DNA from: Lingula anatina
Taxonomy: Eukaryota > Brachiopoda > Lingulata > Lingulida > Lingulidae
Assembly: GCF_001039355.2 (NCBI RefSeq)
Contig: NW_019775680.1
Location: forward strand, 750,279 to 814,278
Length of the DNA stretch: 64,000 nucleotides
Direction of reading: 5' to 3'
Shown here: positions 46,601 through 56,819 of the stretch, piece by piece
Layout of the letters: every line of letters begins with the position of its first letter
Numbering within the stretch: the stretch's first letter is position 1
The notes under the pieces: model-generated
The model's input: the letters and a program-made list of their open reading frames with translations, nothing else
Database searches by the model: none
Told to the model about the DNA's origin: nothing
Position numbers and translations under genes: made by a program

Positions 46601-49600
46601 GAGAAGCAATTACTTTCTTCGTATAGGCCTATTGTATCACCTACAATGGTCTTATTGCACAAACACACGTGGTATTAAATTTCCTTCCCTTAACCTAAGC
46701 CCAAGTCGTTGGTCTCGAGTGCCAAAATGATACCGACTGTAGCAGAGTGAACAACACCATTTGTGAGAACAAGAAATGCTCTTGTCTACGTGGATACTAC
46801 GCTGAGGAAGGGGAGCATGCGTGCAAGGAAGGTATTTCTTCTGACTAAAAAGATTTATTTGTGTCATTCTCTGTCAAAATTTTTTGCAACTGACTTACGG
46901 TTTTTACTACAGAGATATAAACGTATTAAAAGTAAACTGTAGACTGATAGATCTTCTAAACTTGAAAGTGTTTTATATTTTAAAGATATTGTGAATAAGG
47001 TATCGGTTCCACGTAGAAACGGCTTGAATATATAGACTTGACATTTAATATGGAATATTTCAGTTTGAAAGGTATGCCTAGGTAAAAATGCGTTCTTTTT
47101 TCATAAAACTCAGATCTCATATAAGATATCTGACTGGAGAAGTGTGAAGTCAGGTGTGTCGCTACCAATTAACTGACTACCAAGTCTGTTGCACTGCTGC
47201 ATTGCGTAATATGCGGTGATTTAATTGGGTAGTGCTCCTTTAGGCTGGTCAAAGCTTGGCTTTGGCAAAGCATGGTTCTGTCAAAAAAGTATCCAAATGT
47301 CGGCAACTACTGCATAGAAGAATTTGAAATTTTGCATGTAAGCGGTCAGTTTTGCAGTGCGTAAAATGAGTCAAACAATGTTTTACAAAAATGTTAATCT
47401 GTGCCAGAATGGCGCGAAAAAAAGAGACATTGCCAGACAGATTATTGTGTCAAACGGAATAGTCTGCCCAGACTTATGCCCAGAAGTTATGCCCAGACTG
47501 ATGTACCTACAAAGAGACCACGCTGGCGAATTCAATGAATGAACTGATGTCACAATGACATCAAAGAGATAAATAAAAGTTATTAAAACACGATTGTAAT
47601 CCTTATTTTCATTTATCAGTCATGAAAATATGAAAAAAAAAACGATGAAAAATAATTTTGAAAAAATATTCCATATTAAATGTCAAGTCTGTATGTTGTG
47701 TTTTAGAACAATGTCACTACTTTCTTTTAGTTTATTCTGGACTTTGATTGAAAACTTTATTTTAATTTTATTAATAGTGCTGCTTGGTACACCGTGTGTG
47801 GTTGGCAATGTGGGCTTCTGTCCAACAGCTGTAAATCATAGCCACTGTGATTTTGAAACAGACACGTGCGTCTGTAAGAAAGGATATTTCAACGAGACGT
47901 TGTATGAATGTTTAAAAGGTAAACAACCTTTGCTAGCTTTACTTAAGTAAACTTTACTGAAGATGTCCTATGACCAGTAGTATCTAACGTGCGTTTGCGA
48001 GATAGGGTTTTTAATGAGACGTTAAAGGAATGTGTAAAAGGTGAATATAAACTCTTCGGTGAAAATACCAAAAAATATACGATTCCCAGGTATTGCATCT
48101 TTATAAATTACAAATTCCCCTCAGACTATCAAGTTCTAAGTTTAAAAGATCGCAGTTGTACGTTCAAAAAACTGAAATATATTTCCCGCTTGAACGAACA
48201 TTATTTCGTAAATTCAGTAAGGTGTTCGTCGTCATTCAGACATGGACACTTTTAAGCAGAATAGGAATATTAAAGACAGCTAGAAACCTGCGAGAGGTAC
48301 CTTGAAGCAAACTTAAAAATTATTGAAACGTAAATGTGAAGCGTACAGTGTGAATTACGTGTCACTCACAGCTAAGCCTGTGCATTATTTTATCTTTTGC
48401 AATCAAGGTATAATACCAGATGCTACAAACTGCCCATTTCTTGATATCCATTTCTTTTACTCACCAACAGTGACTTTAGGAACACACTGCAATGACAGTG
48501 CCAAGTGCAGTAATACTATCATGAATAGCACGTGTAAAGCCACCATTTGTCAGTGTCAGTCTGGATTCTACAACAGCAGCTTGGAGATGTGCGAGAAAGG
48601 TAGGTTCACGTATGGTACGTACTGTTCTACATAGCTTTGATACCTGATATTGCTTCTTTATTCATGTTAAAAGATATAGAAGTTTAGATTAGCATTTTTC
48701 ATTTGTGCTTGAATCAAATTTTTAATTTCCCTTGTGACAACATGCAAAATTCACATGCTCTTGTAACATTGATTTAGGCCTCATTTGATCAACATTCCCA
48801 GGACATATGGATCACCAGTACAATATTTTAAAAGAAGAGTTCCCAGTTTTATACAATTTATACGTATAAGAGCCTATTTTTAATATGTTAAAATCATTGT
48901 TTCTTAATTTAAGTCGTGATTGGGTCGCCTTGCTCTGTGGACAGTTCATGTAGTAATGTACCAAATACTCGGTGTTTGGGAGGAATGTGTGTATGTAATG
49001 ACACGGCTTACCACCATAAAGAAACTGACTCTTGTAGTGAGTATTCTATCTCTTTTTCTCTCTCTCTCCCGCGTAATTACTAGCATCACCAACTCCAGAT
49101 TGGCTGTCAGAATGAAAAACTAAACTGTTAGACTCTCAACTTCATTTCTATATTTAATTGGACTTTTTGGAAGTTTGTTTTATTTCTTTAAACAGCTAGA
49201 AAGAAAACGGGCGTAGTTTTAATGACTTTATCCGTTTTGTCATTACCCGCCTCTGGACTACAAACATTGTTGTATTTTACAACACTTATGGTTTTGTATC
49301 TTTTAGAAATCAAGAAAGACCTGGGACAACATTGCGATGGAGACGTAGAACAAGAATGTAGAACACCGAACGCATCCTGCATGGCGGGCACCTGTAGTTG
49401 TCTGCTTGGCTTCTATAAACACCAACCAAATATAACAAAACCGTGGACTTGTTGTAAGTTTGTATGCTATCCCAAACCTTAAATATATAAAATAACAACG
49501 ATTTCGTCAAAATAACTGCATCAACATTATCTGTAATCAGCTTTATTATCGACTTTCCTTTTATGGTGGATGACTATTCAAAACATTTTTCATAATGTCA

Positions 49601-50750
49601 TAATCTTATTTTCAATTCAGTGCCCAAATCTCTTGTCGGGCAGAACTGTACCTCTGAGCATGGCTTCGACGTATGCAACGACACCAATGCTGCCTGTAAC
49701 GGCGGCGAATGTACTTGTAACAGTGGATTCACAAGGAGGGAAGATATTTGTGGTGACCCGCACGAAAATGCAGTAGTATTGAAGTAGCAAAGAAGCATTA
49801 ACGCAGTAGTGGTGTGGAGCATATTTGCAGTAGAAATGCAGTATAGCCTACTGCAATTCTACTTCAAAAATTACATAGGGTTGTACAGAGGAGGAGCATT
49901 AATGCAGTAGATTAGCAGCATGATAGAAGCATGTTTCAAATATGCTAATTAGCTCCCAATGCGAAGCAGATTTGAGGCATATTTGCAGTATGATTGCAGT
50001 AGTCTACTGCGCTGGAGCATCTACTGCGTTTTCGTGCGGGGAGTACAAAACATTTTTAAGAATACGCCATTCAGTAGGACAGTGTGTACATCTGCGCTTT
50101 GTTATCGGCACAAACATTGTTTTTATATTTTGACTTGATTTCGTCTTCGTTGCTGCTATGTGGTTTTTAATTTTGATTTCTTTATTCTACAGTTCCTAAA
50201 GTTGATTTCAACCAATCATGTCAGTCGACAGGAGAGTGTTTGGATATAGACGCTGTATGCATTAACAACACGTGCGATTGCAAGAACGACACTTACTTGG
50301 TCAGCGGGCGATTTTTATACTGCAGTAAGTATATTAATATTAAAACATTATAATATTAAAATAAAACACTATTTCGTCAACACATAGAGTGTGTGCGAGT
50401 GTTTAAAATTATCTGATTTTTTTTCTTTTTTTTTTTAATAAAGTAGAAATCAGAAAACAATTATATATATCGATGCTTTTGGATAGAATTTAAATTTGGG
50501 CTTAAGAAAAAATATTCTAATTTTCAGGGAATCTCATTTTATTTGCGAAACAGCAAAAAATGCAGCTAATTTCAAAAGTGTGTAAATCAATTTGTTTATT
50601 ATCTTTGGTTTCCACCTCAAGGACCCCTCGTGAATCTCAACAAACCATGTCCATCAAACAGACCGGGTGTGTGCAAGGACCCCAATGCGGTGTGTAATGA
50701 AGGAACATGCAAATGCCAACCTTCATTTTACGCAGATGGTAAAGTTTGTG
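43533..50750 (+). CDS. Gene 4: EB/EGF-like multi-module protein, inverted paralogue
   Basis: Signal peptide exon and 13 module exons (E3-E15), all phase 1-1 and without stops, about 630 residues so far. It is in opposite orientation to genes 1-3. Each exon has the exon structure of gene 1, so the copy arose at DNA level and was inverted as a block. It has GT donors throughout, including E6. Odd points: an inverted-repeat transposon begins at base +5 of the E13 donor, and a fragment of a second E9-like exon lies in the E9-E10 intron. An assembly gap starts 168 bases after E15, so EGF and SEA exons could be missing from the assembly; none are seen beyond the gap. Predicted secreted unless a membrane anchor lies in the gap. 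Confidence 0.8.
44445..44588 (+). CDS. Gene 4 exon 3: cysteine module 1
   Basis: 144 nt, phase 1-1. EDVIKGVERLGCSTELDC, then CRCERGYYAPYDARVC. Six cysteines and an NIT sequon. Confidence 0.85.
44976..45116 (+). CDS. Gene 4 exon 4: cysteine module 2
   Basis: 141 nt, phase 1-1. QVVGTFCQDDTDCVNGTSPW, then CRCASEGFYAIEGRDSLC. Last cysteine intact. Confidence 0.85.
45457..45612 (+). CDS. Gene 4 exon 5: cysteine module 3
   Basis: 156 nt, phase 1-1. ARPKVGMTCTSDDFC, then CRCRYPYHGTNGDREC. Six cysteines. Confidence 0.85.
45811..45975 (+). CDS. Gene 4 exon 6: cysteine module 4
   Basis: 165 nt, phase 1-1. GLKGCMGNDLCNQYNTDS, then CVCPHGAYGALGSLTC. Donor G then GTAAGTG, the normal form. Confidence 0.85.
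46189..46332 (+). CDS. Gene 4 exon 7: cysteine module 5
   Basis: 144 nt, phase 1-1. VIGTFCNKTIDTSLC, then CQCKSGFYGKEAGKNC. Six cysteines. Confidence 0.85.
46700..46831 (+). CDS. Gene 4 exon 8: cysteine module 6
   Basis: 132 nt, phase 1-1. QVVGLECQNDTDC, then CSCLRGYYAEEGEHAC. Acceptor CCTAAG, donor G then GTATTTC. Confidence 0.8.
47778..47918 (+). CDS. Gene 4 exon 9: cysteine module 7
   Basis: 141 nt, phase 1-1. LLGTPCVVGNVGFC, then CVCKKGYFNETLYEC. Six cysteines. Confidence 0.85.
47985..48037 (+). pseudogene. Fragment of a second E9-like exon in gene 4
   Basis: CTAACGTGCGTTTGCGAGAT, then AATGAGACGTTAAAGGAATG and a GTGAAT donor-like end. It closely resembles the decayed E9 of gene 3, including the following ATATAAACTCT. 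The 5' half of the module is missing. Confidence 0.65.
48471..48599 (+). CDS. Gene 4 exon 10: cysteine module 8
   Basis: 129 nt, phase 1-1. VTLGTHCNDSAKC, then CQCQSGFYNSSLEMC. Six cysteines. Confidence 0.85.
48914..49036 (+). CDS. Gene 4 exon 11: cysteine module 9
   Basis: 123 nt, phase 1-1. VIGSPCSVDSSC, then NTRCLGGMCVCNDTAY. Keeps all six cysteines. Donor A then GTGAGT. Confidence 0.85.
49307..49453 (+). CDS. Gene 4 exon 12: cysteine module 10
   Basis: 147 nt, phase 1-1. IKKDLGQHCDGDVEQEC, then CSCLLGFYKHQPNITKPWTC. Six cysteines. Confidence 0.85.
49621..49752 (+). CDS. Gene 4 exon 13: cysteine module 11, donor hit by transposon
   Basis: 132 nt, phase 1-1. PKSLVGQNCTSEHGFDVC, then CTCNSGFTRREDIC. 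The donor is now GTGACC because the inverted-repeat element starts at 49,757. Skipping this exon would keep the frame. Confidence 0.8.
49757..50040. mobile_element. Short inverted-repeat transposon (MITE-like) in gene 4
   Basis: 284 bp with 20-base terminal inverted repeats (CCCGCACGAAAATGCAGTAG on the left, one mismatch on the right). Flanked by GA on both sides, a possible 2-bp target duplication. The inside is rich in GCAGTAG and CTACTGC motifs. No ORF that looks like a transposase, so probably non-autonomous. Confidence 0.8.
50193..50324 (+). CDS. Gene 4 exon 14: cysteine module 12
   Basis: 132 nt, phase 1-1. PKVDFNQSCQSTGECLDID, then CDCKNDTYLVSGRFLYC. Six cysteines. Confidence 0.85.
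50622..50750 (+). CDS. Gene 4 exon 15: last recognised module
   Basis: 129 nt, phase 1-1. GPLVNLNKPCPSNRPGVC, then CKCQPSFYADGKVC. One codon shorter than the paralogues. Donor G then GTAGGT. Confidence 0.85.
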
Positions 50751-50902
50751 GTAGGTTGCAGGTTGTATCAGTAAGAAACTTATTGTGTCATTTTTCTCTT
50801 TTATTGTTTTCTAGCCTAAAATAATAACCAGGGGTAGAGGGATATTTGATGTTTCAGACAATCTCGATATCTTTTGCAGGGCTGTAGGCTGAGCGAAATG
50901 CC

Positions 50903-51494
50903 AGGGGGGGGGGGGGGGNNNNNNNNNNNNNNNNNNNNNNNNNNNNNNNNNNNNNNNNNNNNNNNNNNNNNNNNNNNNNNNNNNNNNNNNNNNNNNNNNN
51001 NNNNNNNNNNNNNNNNNNNNNNNNNNNNNNNNNNNNNNNNNNNNNNNNNNNNNNNNNNNNNNNNNNNNNNNNNNNNNNNNNNNNNNNNNNNNNNNNNNNN
51101 NNNNNNNNNNNNNNNNNNNNNNNNNNNNNNNNNNNNNNNNNNNNNNNNNNNNNNNNNNNNNNNNNNNNNNNNNNNNNNNNNNNNNNNNNNNNNNNNNNNN
51201 NNNNNNNNNNNNNNNNNNNNNNNNNNNNNNNNNNNNNNNNNNNNNNNNNNNNNNNNNNNNNNNNNNNNNNNNNNNNNNNNNNNNNNNNNNNNNNNNNNNN
51301 NNNNNNNNNNNNNNNNNNNNNNNNNNNNNNNNNNNNNNNNNNNNNNNNNNNNNNNNNNNNNNNNNNNNNNNNNNNNNNNNNNNNNNNNNNNNNNNNNNNN
51401 NNNNNNNNNNNNNNNNNNNNNNNNNNNNNNNNNNNNNNNNNNNNNNNNNNNNNNNNNNNNNNNNNNNNNNNNNNNNNNNNNNNNNNNNNNNNNN
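50903..51494. other. Poly-G tract and assembly gap
   Basis: A run of 15 or more G leads directly into 576 N (50,919-51,494). A C-run lies at the comparable place after E15 in genes 2 and 3, so the gap probably reflects a homopolymer at the same ancestral site. Confidence 0.9.
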
Positions 51495-51663
51495 TATTTG
51501 TAAATCTATAACTTTTTAACGAGGGTTGTGTTATTTACCTTTTGTTTTTAAGCTGTTCATTCTTCCTTTTTATGAGATATATCGGTAAAAATCAAATGTA
51601 TTCCCCCTTTGAACTTGTAATTACATGTAGCACATGAATGCTCTGAAAACCAGCACATGAATA

Positions 51664-51990
51664 TTCCGAAACCGCCTCGTAGTAATAAAATGTCACCAAA
51701 ACGTAGAATTATTACTCCTGTGGACTTGAAATGAACATCCGTTTGATTTTGACTATATTCCGTAACCGCCTCGTCGTCAGAAATAATAAGAAAAAACTAG
51801 AATTATTACTCCCGTGAACTTGTAATAAACATCCGTCGATTTTGAATATATTCCGAAACTGCCTCGTTGTCAGAAATATCACCAAAAAGTAAATTTCTTT
51901 CTCCTTTTCACTTCTGAAAAATTAGTTTGACTATATTTCGGTCCAACGCTCCTTTTTTGTCAGAAATGTCACTAAAAAGTAGAGGTTTTG
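51664..51990. repeat. Minisatellite, about 93-bp unit, four copies
   Basis: Units start near 51,664, 51,759, 51,851 and 51,936. Shared motifs are AACCGCCTCGT, GTCAGAAAT, AGAATTATTACTCC and GACTATATTCCG. The last copy is diverged. No coding potential seen. Confidence 0.75.
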
Positions 51991-52288
51991 CCTTGGGACC
52001 TTGTTTCCGCAGCAGTCCCAGCTAGGTGTGGCTCAGCTGAGACGTGCATGGTCAGTGTCGACGGTTGATTAAATACTTCTCAAGACAGTTGAATGTCGAC
52101 GACAAGTATTTAGCAAAAATTGACCAAATTGGTCAGATATTACGTAAGAATTTGGCGGGAGGTGACCAGCGCACGTGGACGAGTTTATTCTGTATAACAT
52201 CTCTAGAGCGTGATATAGGGTCACTTTATTCGGTTTTAGGGGTGTTTTAGGATGAAATGACTGTATTTTTTCTCGGTATGTATGTCAA

Positions 52289-52385
52289 ATAATACACTGT
52301 CACCCTCTCGCGATATATGCCATGAACACCTCTCGCTGACGCTCGAGGTGTTATGGCATATATCGCTCGGGTGACAGTGTATTAT
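52289..52385. repeat. Near-perfect 97-bp palindrome
   Basis: Left arm ATAATACACTGTCACC and GATATATGCCAT mirrored by ATGGCATATATC and GTGACAGTGTATTAT, with a tiny centre at CTCGCTGACGCTCGAG. It would form a long hairpin. Possibly a small foldback transposon. Confidence 0.8.
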
Positions 52386-52714
52386 CTCACACTTACATGC
52401 CTATACGACTGCTTTCAATGAGTTACTGGTAACTGACCAAAACGGTTAATCTGTACTGATTTGAGTGGTTCAAACAATCTACTGGATTCAGTTAAATGTA
52501 TAATCTACCTATTCATGTTGAGTGATGGAAATGTGTGGTTTTAATCAACTGGTATTATCAGACAACGTTTACTACTTTGACAGTAAATAACAACTGTTCA
52601 AGTGACTACGTAGTGTTTATCTGGCAGGGCAGTGATGCAACTGTGTGATTACTTTCATATTCATAATTATTTCAATGTGCTACTGCAAATAAAATTAATG
52701 GCCAAAGAGATAAT

Positions 52715-52790
52715 TAAATAATAATAATAATAATAATCTTTATTGAAATATTGCAACCCGAAGGTTGACGTTGTTATATATATATATATG
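52715..52790 (-). mobile_element. 3' end fragment of a LINE or SINE
   Basis: On the minus strand CAATATTTCAATAAAGA is followed by ATTATTATTATT, the usual 3' end of L2/CR1-type elements and their SINEs. A short AT run is next to it. Confidence 0.5.
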
Positions 52791-52984
52791 GATATTCGAA
52801 GAACATTTTAAAAATTCCGAGTGCATTCCAAATATTTTTACCCATTCTTGTAGCTGGCCCGAATGTTTTGCTCATGTTAAAAACTTTCGAAATTCATTCC
52901 AAGTGGAAAATTATCGAATTTCATCTGAATAGTATTCTAACTGCACTATGACTGCATTCTAAATATTCTCACGGCATTCCAACA

Positions 52985-53345
52985 GCATTCGAAACATTCC
53001 ATGCAAAATAATGTCCGAGCTAACAAAACATTGTGGTAACCTTATAATAATTGTAAAGATTCGAAGACTGTTTCTACATAACTTTATGATAATGTCATGC
53101 GCATCTTGTGGAGTTTTATGAGCGTTTTATAACATACTGTTAAAACATTATATGCTGTTTTGAAGACCTTTTTTTATAAATGACCAAAACTCTTCTTGAA
53201 CTACCGGTACATCTAGCGGTTAGTTCCAAATTTCAAATTCCACATTGGGTTAGTCTGCGATTAGGGCGGTGCGAATTGTAGAATCTTCGGACTATCGTTA
53301 CCGAAATAACCAGCATGTGATAAAAGCTTAAATAAACTATTGTAC
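52985..53345. repeat. Dispersed noncoding repeat, copy 3
   Basis: Diverged relative of the repeats at 14,220 and 30,110: TGGGTTAGTCTGCGATTAG, then ATAACCAGCATGTGATAAA and AGCTTAAATAAACT. Confidence 0.5.
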
Positions 53346-53379
53346 TGAATACCCTTCCATCATCCTGATGTTCTATTGG

Positions 53380-53480
53380 GTGTTTCAGAAATGGCGGCAA
53401 CTAGGGGCAGCAGGCCCAGTAGTTCACGTGATTCCCATAGCCTCAGTGATTTTCTCTGTTTTTAAAAATAAAGAAAAGCG
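53380..53480. repeat. Dispersed short repeat pair, copy A
   Basis: AATGGCGGCAACTAGG, then CAGTAGTTCACGTGATT and TTTTCTCTGTTTTTAAAA. A related copy is at 56,820-56,915 (AATGGCGGAACC, CAGTAGGTCACGTGATT). Confidence 0.55.
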
Positions 53481-54409
53481 GAAAAATCGCATCACAGAGT
53501 TTCTTTATTTGAGTAGCAAGCTGCTCTTATTTACTGTTAGATATTCTACAACAGGCAAGAGCTAGCTTTCTTAATCATCGACCCTCAACCACCCACCTCA
53601 TATAGCAACATTCTAAATCCAATCGTTAGCAATGTCTAAGAGCCTAGTTTTCAACTAAACTTATTAAAAATACTATTTGCATTACTCATACTTGAGCAAT
53701 ATCCAAAACTCAGTTATCATGTGATAAACAGTTGGTCGAAATTAAAATCTGTTTTGAAATTAACCAATCACATAGACGGTAACTGGCTTTGACCTTTTCC
53801 ATCTTTTTCTGACACTAAAAACATGTTCTACAATTGTTGACTCTTGATGAAACTTAATTTACACTCAATGCCTTAGATGATTTCCCTTTTATTACTAATT
53901 GTAATTAGTGTAAGCGGAAGTTATTAAAGGGATAATAACTCTTCGTTTTGGTCAAAAAATGGATTTTCCTGGAGTAAACAACAATTTTCCCCATACTTAC
54001 TAATGACTAATGAATCCATTTTTACATTCAAAGTTAGTCCCTGTTTTTCTTTTTTTTTAAGTTTTTTTCTAAAAAGAGATTTTAACAGAGTATAGCCATC
54101 AGTGGAGGTCACGTGGTCTAAAAACAAACTCAGATATCAGAATAATAGCTATAACTGCCTTTTTTGTGGTAAAACAGAATATATTATATTTCTATGAGTT
54201 ATTCACAATGTTTTTATTGTGAAATATAGATCTCACACGAAGAGTTTTTATCCCTTTAACTTTACAGCACATATACACCCAACTTCGACTTTTAATATTG
54301 TAATTCTGTCAATAGTTCTGAATATAATATTCCACAATAAATCTGTACCAGAGTTAAAACTGTTTGAGTTTGCTGTCACAGTAGGGTGTAAAGCGGGCAC
54401 ACTGTGGCT

Positions 54410-54706
54410 TTAATTCCAAGCAAAGATAAAGAACAAAAACGCGTAGAGGACGTCAAACCAAGCACTCCTGGGACCGGATCCTCTGTTGTTGGCGCTGCTT
54501 TGGGACGTATCCAGTGTGCCATTGTTACAGTAGTTAGTAGTGCGGCACTGCCTACATACTTTACTGGTCCCAGTTCCCGTGCATGTATTCCCCTGGAGTT
54601 CCTGACTGGTACAAGATGACAGACGCCTGCACCCGCGGCTGTAGCTGTAGGCAATGGTGGAAGAACTGTAGAACAGACTGTAACTTTCGTAGGCCGAGGC
54701 CGAGGT
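54410..54706 (-). CDS. Last exon of a Ly6/uPAR-like GPI-anchored protein (partial gene)
   Basis: 297 nt from the acceptor TTTATTTGCAG to a TAA at 54,410-54,412. Six cysteines, ending VCRQCRTTNYCNNG, which fits the C-terminal CxxC...CN signature of three-finger Ly6/uPAR domains. After it comes a small polar stretch (SSANNRGSGPRSA) and a hydrophobic end (WFDVLYAFLFFIFAWN) as in GPI-anchor signals. A possible AATAAA lies about 195 bases downstream (about 54,213). The upstream exons with signal peptide and first cysteines were not found; they may be to the right beyond the tandem array. The plus-strand overlapping ORFs are shadows. The family call is from pattern only. Confidence 0.65.
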   Translation of the reverse strand, partial: TSASAYESYSLFYSSSTIAYSYSRGCRRLSSCTSQELQGNTCTGTGTSKVCRQCRTTNYCNNGTLDTSQSSANNRGSGPRSAWFDVLYAFLFFIFAWN

Positions 54707-54759
54707 CTGCAAATAAATACGTTTGTCCATATCACAATGACATTTATCCAACATACAAA

Positions 54760-56130
54760 AATAACCCCATATACTTTTTTCTGTCTAAGGCGACAGTGTG
54801 CACTCACAACAGATTAAAAACAAGCTGTGCGGTTTCACTTCTTTTGCCAAGTCTCAATACTTTTGTAGCATTTCGAATGAAAAACCCTGGGTTATTGACT
54901 AATATAAAGGTCTTTATGAGCAAAATTTATGAGCAAGGAAAAATATTGCTACTCATTTGCAGACATATTGGAGTAATTTTGATGCAAATGTGCAAGGTGG
55001 GAGTACAGTTTTCAGCAAACTTGACGCGACTTTGCAGTAGGCCTCATATTTGTAAAAATGTGACCCCATCTTCCTGTTTGTGTCTCCCTCTGTAATGTTG
55101 TCTGAGCACAGATACGAAACAAGATATGTAGTTTCAGTTCTTTTGACAAATTTCAGTAGTATAGTGTTGCATTACGCATGAAAATTCATGGGTTGTTAAC
55201 TTATATAAATGCCTTTGCGAACAAACATTTTTGTGCCTGGCTGTTCTCATATTACATGCGAAGACGTCTTTTGTACTCTGTCACTCAATTTCACCGAACT
55301 GTTTATGATCTTGTACCAGAAAATCGTTTTGTGTGCGCCTTTGTTTAGAGCTACATTTGCTTGGCAATATAAAAGGTTACAGCAAAATTGCAGCAGAATT
55401 GCGGTAGTATATCGCTTCAAACTTCACGTTTGCAGCAACGAGTTTGCAAGAGTTTGCAAGCAAACAACTGCTGCGAAATTCGCTACGTATACGCAGCAGG
55501 TGTGATATTTTGCTAAGGGTAACCCCATATACCTTTTTCTGTATTCCCCTGTTTAATGTTGACTCACCACAAATAAGAAACAAGTTATGTGGTTTCAGTT
55601 CTTTTTACAAGTTTCAAGCCTTTTGTTGCGTTACGCATGGAAAAATTAACTTACGTAAAAGGCCTTTGTGAGCAAACATTTTTGTACCCGGGTTTTGTCA
55701 TATTATTTGCGAAGGCGTCTTTTGCACTGTAACTAGAATTCAACTAATATTTTATAACCCTGTTCCATAAAATTGTTTTGTGTGCTTTTGTGTTTAGACC
55801 TACTTAAAACCTCATATGTTTTTTTCTTTCTCCCTGCAGTGTGGACTCACCACGGATAAAGAAACAAGATATGTAGTTTCACTTCTTTTGACAATCTTCA
55901 ATACTTTTGTTGCATTAAGTATGAAAAATCTTGGCTTATTGAAAAGCCCTGGATAACATAAAAAAACTGTTATGTGAAAATGTGTGCGTGTTGCCATATC
56001 ATTTGCAAATACATTTTCTGAGCAGTGCAGCTCAATTTCACCTAAATGTCTCCGAATTTGTGCTATGAAATAATTCTGTGCGTGCGTTTATGTGGACACC
56101 TGCATAAAGGCATATACTTTTATTTCCCCC
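54760..56130. repeat. Tandem array of 300-450 bp units
   Basis: Four diverged units begin near 54,795, 55,095, 55,555 and 55,841. Each has a GACTCACCAC-like start, GAAACAAGATATGTAGTTTC, CTTTTGACAA, then GCATTACGCATGAAAA and GCCTTTGTGAGCAAACATTT. It lies just upstream of the Ly6-like exon, probably in its intron. No coding frame is shared between units. Confidence 0.7.
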
Positions 56131-56819
56131 TAATAATTTGGACTTATAGCCTTCATAGCCAAAGTAGCAGGCTGTAGCAGGCTGACTAGTTTAAATGATT
56201 TTTACAGTTCTAAGGGTTTTAGATGCATGAATATAAATATTCATATTTTAGAACATGAATTATACCAAAAAAATTTATAATATGGAAGCATGAAGGTGCT
56301 GCACTCTTCAGCGTCACAAACCCTTCAACAACAAAGCTTACTTTTGAAATATAATGCCATTTTTGAAAACGGTATTTGTTCCCAGACAAAGGACAGTATC
56401 AGGATACATGTACGCCACGGCCTGGGCACGAAAGGAACGTTCGTCTCACACCCACACAACAAAGCAGATTTTCCCAATCGTTTGAGCAAGACGATCAAGA
56501 GGCTGATCAACTGAATCGTGACTTGAGCATAATGGGCGATAAATAACCCGGTGAAACGTGACAGATAGTCCCCCATGACAGAGAGTCCGCCTCCCATTCA
56601 TTGTGCAGTTGAGGCTCGTTCTAGATTTTGACCCACTTAGGACAGGCTAACCCTAACCATAATAACTATATGGAGGGCAGACTTCCTGTTACACGGGAAC
56701 GAGTTTTTAAGTGCACACTATATTACCAAAAAATACCAATCAAAGGGACGGATGTGCTTTTGGATCTCCATGAGTGGGTGACCAGCACTAGTTGAGGCTG
56801 GGTCGCATCTTGTGTGTAA

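Noticed and set aside
47357-47542. 61-codon ORF in the gene 4 E8-E9 intron
   Set aside because: No cysteine pattern or counterpart in the other copies; it lies in a gene 4-specific stretch that may be an insertion.
50874-51503. 209-codon ORF across the gap
   Set aside because: It consists of unknown residues from the N-run.
54376-55095. Longer ORFs overlapping the Ly6-like exon (143 codons minus, 170 codons plus)
   Set aside because: Other frames of the same exon; only the minus frame ending at 54,410 has the cysteine pattern and a GPI-like tail.
56290-56597. Overlapping ORFs of 74 and 90 codons near 56.4 kb
   Set aside because: Considered as the missing first exon of the Ly6-like gene, but no signal peptide or Ly6 cysteine spacing and no fitting donor.
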